A stretch of DNA of 28,065 nt from Pseudomonadota bacterium (GTDB lineage Bacteria > Pseudomonadota > Alphaproteobacteria > Caulobacterales > Caulobacteraceae), in contig JAEXZS010000079.1 in NCBI GenBank assembly GCA_023451375.1, positions 1 to 28,065 of the forward strand, written 5' to 3'. This document shows, one piece after another, positions 23,521-28,065 of this stretch (positions within the stretch are counted from its first letter, which is position 1; every line of letters begins with the position of its first letter). A program made the translations under genes and the position numbers. Below the pieces are notes generated by a model, which saw only the letters and a program-made list of their open reading frames with translations, was not told the origin of the DNA and made no database searches.

Positions 23521-24102
23521 TTAGGCGCGTGCAGGCGCGCAGAAGGATGGACGGGCGTCCTGAGCGCGAAAAACATTGGCGACGAAGGCCAGCCGGCGGC
23601 CACGGGTGCGCTTCACCAGCACGGTGATCAGGGGCCGGTGGAGTTCCGCCGTACACCACGCAGTGCGGACATTGTCTTCCTGCGTGAAGGTCTGTCCTTC
23701 AATGAAGTCCCCATGCCGCGACAGCAAGGCGAGCGCCTCGGACCGCAAGCCCTCCGGGTCGCCGCCCTCGACACCTGCGGAACACCCGCCGTCAGGCAAA
23801 GCCGCCACGAAGACTTTGGAATAGGAGGCCAGACGCCACGCCGCGGTTGCGGTGGGTGAACCGGTCGAACGTGGCGACACCGGGCGCAGCCAGTGATCCA
23901 GCGCCAGAGCCTCGATCGAGGCGCCATCGCGCACAGCGGTCATGCACACATCGGAGAAGGCGATCGTCATGGCGGCGGTGGGCGATGTCAGCGCCGCGTA
24001 TGGCGCAGGCTGGTTGCGGTGCGCTCCAGAAGGCGCGGACCCGCAACTCGCGGCCAGGATCGCAAATCCAGCGACAGCGATCCTGAATCTCGATGACGGC
24101 AT
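23521..24102 (-). CDS. putative lipoprotein of unknown function, 193 aa
   Basis: The start at MPSSRFRIAVAGFAIL is supported by an AAGGGGGG stretch before the ATG; an earlier in-frame start at 24141 would bury the signal peptide. The lipobox is LAASC. The mature protein is soluble, with AAMTIAFSDVCMTAVRDGAS, a Ser/Thr/Pro stretch, and a C-terminal part with GQTFTQEDNVRTAWCTAELH and LITVLVKRTRGRRLAFVAN. Three Cys (in DVCMTAV, DGGCSAG and AWCTAEL) could form a disulfide. I do not recognise the family; the pattern resembles small periplasmic proteins of Caulobacterales with no assigned function. It stands alone between a repeat region and the ATP synthase terminator. Confidence 0.72.
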   Translation of the reverse strand: MPSSRFRIAVAGFAILAASCGSAPSGAHRNQPAPYAALTSPTAAMTIAFSDVCMTAVRDGASIEALALDHWLRPVSPRSTGSPTATAAWRLASYSKVFVAALPDGGCSAGVEGGDPEGLRSEALALLSRHGDFIEGQTFTQEDNVRTAWCTAELHRPLITVLVKRTRGRRLAFVANVFRAQDARPSFCAPARA

Positions 24103-24175
24103 GGCGCCCCCCTTAGCGGCACGAAAGGGTTGTGGACACACTCGCCATAGTCAACACTTGAACCGCCGAGCCAAT

Positions 24176-24202
24176 AAAAAAGCCCCGCACGGCGTGCGGG
24201 GC
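24176..24202 (-). terminator. Rho-independent terminator of the atp operon
   Basis: Perfect 9-bp arms GCCCCGCAC (24182-24190) and GTGCGGGGC (24194-24202) surround a 3-base loop. On the minus strand the stem is followed by six T (24176-24181). It lies 24 bases beyond the atpC stop. Confidence 0.95.
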
Positions 24203-24226
24203 TTTCATGCCGAGAGTTCCTCAGGA

Positions 24227-24496
24227 TCAGGCGGCGGCGACTTCCGTGGCTTGTTCGGCCAGGATGGTCAGGCCTTCGCCGTTGACATCGGCGAAGCCGC
24301 CTTTGACGTCGAACTGGGTCCTGGCGCCGCCGTTGTAGACGGTGACCAGACCCTCGCGCAGGGCGGTCATGAAGGGGGCGTGGTCCGGCAGGACGCCGAA
24401 GTCGCCCTCGACACCCGGCGCGTCCACCTGGTCCACGAGGCCGGAGAAGACCTCGCGTTCCGGCGAGACGAGGGAGAAGTTCAGCTTGCCGGCCAT
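24227..24496 (-). CDS. atpC: F1 ATP synthase epsilon subunit, short form
   Basis: The 89-residue protein is the epsilon subunit of the central stalk of F1Fo ATP synthase. It has the N-terminal beta-sandwich only: LNFSLVSPEREVFSG, DAPGVEGDFGVLPDHAPFMT and VKGGFADVNGEGLTILAEQA. The C-terminal two-helix domain that inhibits ATP hydrolysis in E. coli (a protein of about 139 residues) is absent. Short epsilon forms are known in alphaproteobacteria, where the separate zeta subunit does the inhibiting. The ATG follows an AAAGG site and lies two bases after the stop of an unusual inserted gene, not directly after atpD. Confidence 0.95.
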   Translation of the reverse strand: MAGKLNFSLVSPEREVFSGLVDQVDAPGVEGDFGVLPDHAPFMTALREGLVTVYNGGARTQFDVKGGFADVNGEGLTILAEQATEVAAA

Positions 24497-24498
24497 GG

Positions 24499-25083
24499 CT
24501 ATACCTTTGAACCCAATTCGCTCGCTAATCCGAGCGTGTTATCACGAAGCCGATTTACATCGGAAAAGAGATTATTGATGGCGGTGGCGGCGTCTTGGTT
24601 GCGTTGATTGGCAACCTGCCACTCTGCCGTTCCAGATGCCAAGCTCGTCAGAGCGATCCCAGCCTGCTGCTGCTCAGTCGCCAAATTCCGAATGATCGTC
24701 ACCCAGATGTGGTTATCACTAAGCTGGTCCGCGATCCTGCTTCGCAGGGCCTCGTCCTTGATCCAGACGAGCCATTCTCGGTTTCGCTCAAATGCCTGAA
24801 ATACAGCCTGCATCTTGTCAGCATCGATAAAGCTGAACTGCCCGCTTTGAGCCGCTCGATAATCACCGATTTTGCTCAGGTAGCGCCCTTGCTCCCGAAG
24901 AAGGTGGCTGAAGAGATCGACCGCCGCGCGGTCGCGCGCCGTCCGTTGTTCCCGCGATTGCCATGCGATCGCTACAACCGCCCCTACAGCAGAAAGCAAA
25001 CCGCCGAGCGCCGCAGCACCGAAGGGCACCCAAAAGGCTGTGAGCCAGTTGATTGCCTCTGTCGGCGCTACGGGCGCGGCCAT
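24499..25083 (-). CDS. unrecognised single-pass membrane protein inserted between atpD and atpC
   Basis: The 194-residue product has a short N-terminal lead, one strong membrane segment (residues about 17-41, FWVPFGAAALGGLLSAVGAV then VAIAW), and a long polar, largely helical tail rich in Gln, Arg and Asn. The tail opens with a charged juxtamembrane helix (QSREQRTARDRAAVDLFSHL), consistent with a cytoplasmic C-terminus. There is no Cys and no recognisable catalytic motif. It begins two bases after the atpD stop and ends two bases before atpC, so it is cotranscribed and probably translationally coupled. It is not part of the canonical atpHAGDC set. GC is clearly lower than its neighbours (166 of 300 bases at 24601-24900, about 55%, against 41 of 60 at 25081-25140). 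This suggests acquired DNA. Function unknown. Confidence 0.85.
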   Translation of the reverse strand: MAAPVAPTEAINWLTAFWVPFGAAALGGLLSAVGAVVAIAWQSREQRTARDRAAVDLFSHLLREQGRYLSKIGDYRAAQSGQFSFIDADKMQAVFQAFERNREWLVWIKDEALRSRIADQLSDNHIWVTIIRNLATEQQQAGIALTSLASGTAEWQVANQRNQDAATAINNLFSDVNRLRDNTLGLASELGSKV

Positions 25084-25085
25084 GA

Positions 25086-26642
<1,557 letters not shown>

Positions 26643-26679
26643 GGGTGGGGTCCGTGTCGGAATGTCTGTGCGGTCGGGA

Positions 26680-27558
26680 TCAGAGGGCTTCGGCGCCGGC
26701 GATGATCTCGATCAGCTCGGTGGTAATCTGGGCCTGACGCTTGCGGTTGTACTGCAGGGTCAGGGCGTTAATGAGGTCGCCCGCGTTGCGCGTCGCGTTG
26801 TCCATCGCCGCCATCTGCGAGCCGAAGAAGCCGGCCTGGTTCTCGTACAGGGCGGCCAGGATCTGCGTCGTCAGGTTGCGCGGCAGCAGGGTCTCGAGGA
26901 TTTCCTCTTCCGAGGGCTCGTATTCATAAACCGCGCCGTTCAGGTCGATCGGGGTCGCGTCCCCCTCCACGACGGCGGGGATCAGTTGCTTGGCGGTCGG
27001 TACCTGGGCGATCACCGACTTGAACTGGCTGTAGAACAGGGTGACCACGTCGGCCTGACCCTCCTCGAACGCCGTGGCGATCATCTCGGCGATCGGCTGG
27101 GCCGAAGGCAGGCCGAGGGTCTTGTGCTCCGACAGTTCGAAGGTGCGCACCAGCTTGTCGCCGTACAGACGCGAGAGCTGATCGCGCGACTTCTTGCCGA
27201 CGGCGATGATGCGGACATCCTTGCCGGCGTTGATCAGGCCGTTGATCCGCTCGCGCGCGGCGCGGATGACGTTGGTCGAGAAGCCGCCCGCCAGGCCCTT
27301 GTCCGCCGTCGCCACCACGACCAGGTGGCGCTGGTCCTGGCCCGTGCCGGCCAGCAGCCGGGGCGCGTCGGCGCCCGAGACGCCTGCGGCCAGGTTGGCG
27401 ATGACCGAGGCCATCTTCTGCGCATAGGGCCGGGCGCTTTCGGCCTGGTCCTGGGCGCGCTTCAGCTTGGCCGCGGCGACCATCTGCATGGCTTTCGTGA
27501 TCTTCTGCGTGGCTTTCACGCTTCCGATCCGATTGCGCATTTCCTTGAGGCTGGCCAT
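26680..27558 (-). CDS. atpG: F1 ATP synthase gamma subunit
   Basis: The 292-residue rotor subunit turns inside the alpha3-beta3 head. The N-terminal helix MASLKEMRNRIGSVKATQKI continues with TKAMQMVAAAKLKRAQ, and the C-terminal helix is MDNATRNAGDLINALTLQYN followed by RKRQAQITTELIEIIAGAEA. These are the two coiled-coil helices of the shaft. The Rossmann-like middle part holds LVVVATADKGLAGGFSTNVI. The length matches alphaproteobacterial gamma subunits. It lies between atpA (34-base gap) and atpD (37-base gap) in standard order. Confidence 0.97.
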   Translation of the reverse strand: MASLKEMRNRIGSVKATQKITKAMQMVAAAKLKRAQDQAESARPYAQKMASVIANLAAGVSGADAPRLLAGTGQDQRHLVVVATADKGLAGGFSTNVIRAARERINGLINAGKDVRIIAVGKKSRDQLSRLYGDKLVRTFELSEHKTLGLPSAQPIAEMIATAFEEGQADVVTLFYSQFKSVIAQVPTAKQLIPAVVEGDATPIDLNGAVYEYEPSEEEILETLLPRNLTTQILAALYENQAGFFGSQMAAMDNATRNAGDLINALTLQYNRKRQAQITTELIEIIAGAEAL

Positions 27559-27592
27559 CCGGCGCTTACTCTCTCAGCTTATCCGGTTGAAC

Positions 27593-28065
27593 TCAGGCGA
27601 AGGTCTTGACGAAGGCGGCCAGGATGTCCTTCAGCTCGGCTTCCAGCTCGGGCGTCAGGTCCTTCTTGGTGCGGATGCCTTCCAGCAGGCCGGCGTGGTT
27701 CGCATGGACGCGGGCCAGCAGCTCCTTCTCGAAGCGGCCGACGTCGGCCACGGCGATGCCGTCGATGTAGCCGCGCGTGCCGGCGTAGACCGAGACGACC
27801 TGCTCCTCCATCGCCAGCGGCGAATACTGGGGCTGCTTAAGCAGCTCGGTCAGGCGGGCGCCGCGAGCCAGCAGCTTCTGGGTCGAGGCGTCCAGGTCCG
27901 AGCCGAACTTGGCGAAGGCGGCCATCTCCCGGTACTGGGCCAGCTCGCCCTTGATGGTGCCGGCGACCTTCTTCATCGCCTTGGTCTGGGCCGAGGAGCC
28001 CACGCGCGACACCGAGATGCCGACGTTCACGGCCGGGCGGATGCCCTGGTAGAACAGGTCGGATT
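27593..28065 (-). CDS. atpA: F1 ATP synthase alpha subunit, C-terminal part (partial)
   Basis: The gene runs off the right edge; the last 156 codons and the stop are present. The visible part begins SDLFYQGIRPAVNVGISVSR, the highly conserved stretch at the start of the C-terminal helical bundle, which includes the alpha-subunit arginine finger in SVSRVG. LARGARLTELLKQPQYSPL and MEEQVVSVYAGTRGYIDGI follow. The end, LKDILAAFVKTFA, is typical of the family. It is followed by atpG after 34 bases. Confidence 0.96.
   Translation of the reverse strand, partial: SDLFYQGIRPAVNVGISVSRVGSSAQTKAMKKVAGTIKGELAQYREMAAFAKFGSDLDASTQKLLARGARLTELLKQPQYSPLAMEEQVVSVYAGTRGYIDGIAVADVGRFEKELLARVHANHAGLLEGIRTKKDLTPELEAELKDILAAFVKTFA

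Overview
The window is chromosomal DNA from a high-GC alphaproteobacterium, most likely Caulobacterales and Brevundimonas-like. The grounds are high GC (68% in two 60-base stretches I counted by hand), the gene set (TadG-like VWA protein, M2 peptidase lipoprotein, short AtpC, N-terminally extended AtpD), a LexA-type GAAC-N7-GAAC direct repeat, and intergenic palindromic repeats typical in style of this group. The genus is inferred from sequence character, not from a search.

Layout. 1-1186: end of an OmpA-family gene with a stacked-hairpin 3' region and terminator, a small membrane-protein gene, and a glycine-zipper/OmpA lipoprotein. 1300-2313: a 2-oxoglutarate/Fe(II) oxygenase. 2342-9035 (minus): TadG-like VWA protein, M2 peptidyl-dipeptidase lipoprotein, mtgA, a WD40-type protein and a pirin. 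9071-15154: the branched-chain keto-acid dehydrogenase locus, with an Lrp-type regulator (bkdR) divergent from bkdA1-bkdA2-bkdB-lpdV. 15347-17028 (minus): coaBC-dut, overlapping by ATGA, behind a candidate SOS box shared with a divergent lipoprotein gene. 17728-22975: HAD hydrolase, zapE, asd, rarD and a beta-lactamase-fold serine hydrolase. 22976-23520: no gene, but a nested repeat array. 23521-24102: an orphan lipoprotein. 24227-28065 (minus): the F1 ATP synthase operon, end of atpA through atpG, atpD and atpC, closed by a strong terminator.

The bkd genes encode all three enzymes of one complex (E1 alpha/beta, E2, E3) that turns the keto acids of valine, leucine and isoleucine into acyl-CoAs, with the regulator placed to sense the amino acids. 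CoaBC and Dut supply a CoA precursor and cleanse dUTP. AtpA/G/D/C form the catalytic head of ATP synthase.

The points most worth a second look are: (1) an unrecognised single-pass membrane protein gene of markedly lower GC, spliced with 2-base gaps between atpD and atpC; (2) a three-block array of 9-bp units (GTSTGAATN) at 23004-23253; (3) a palindromic element of intergenic type read in frame inside the E2 linker of bkdB; (4) two phage-tail-like (FCCH-like) segments of lower GC inserted in the VWA domain of the TadG-like protein; (5) a LexA-type box between coaBC-dut and a lipoprotein gene.
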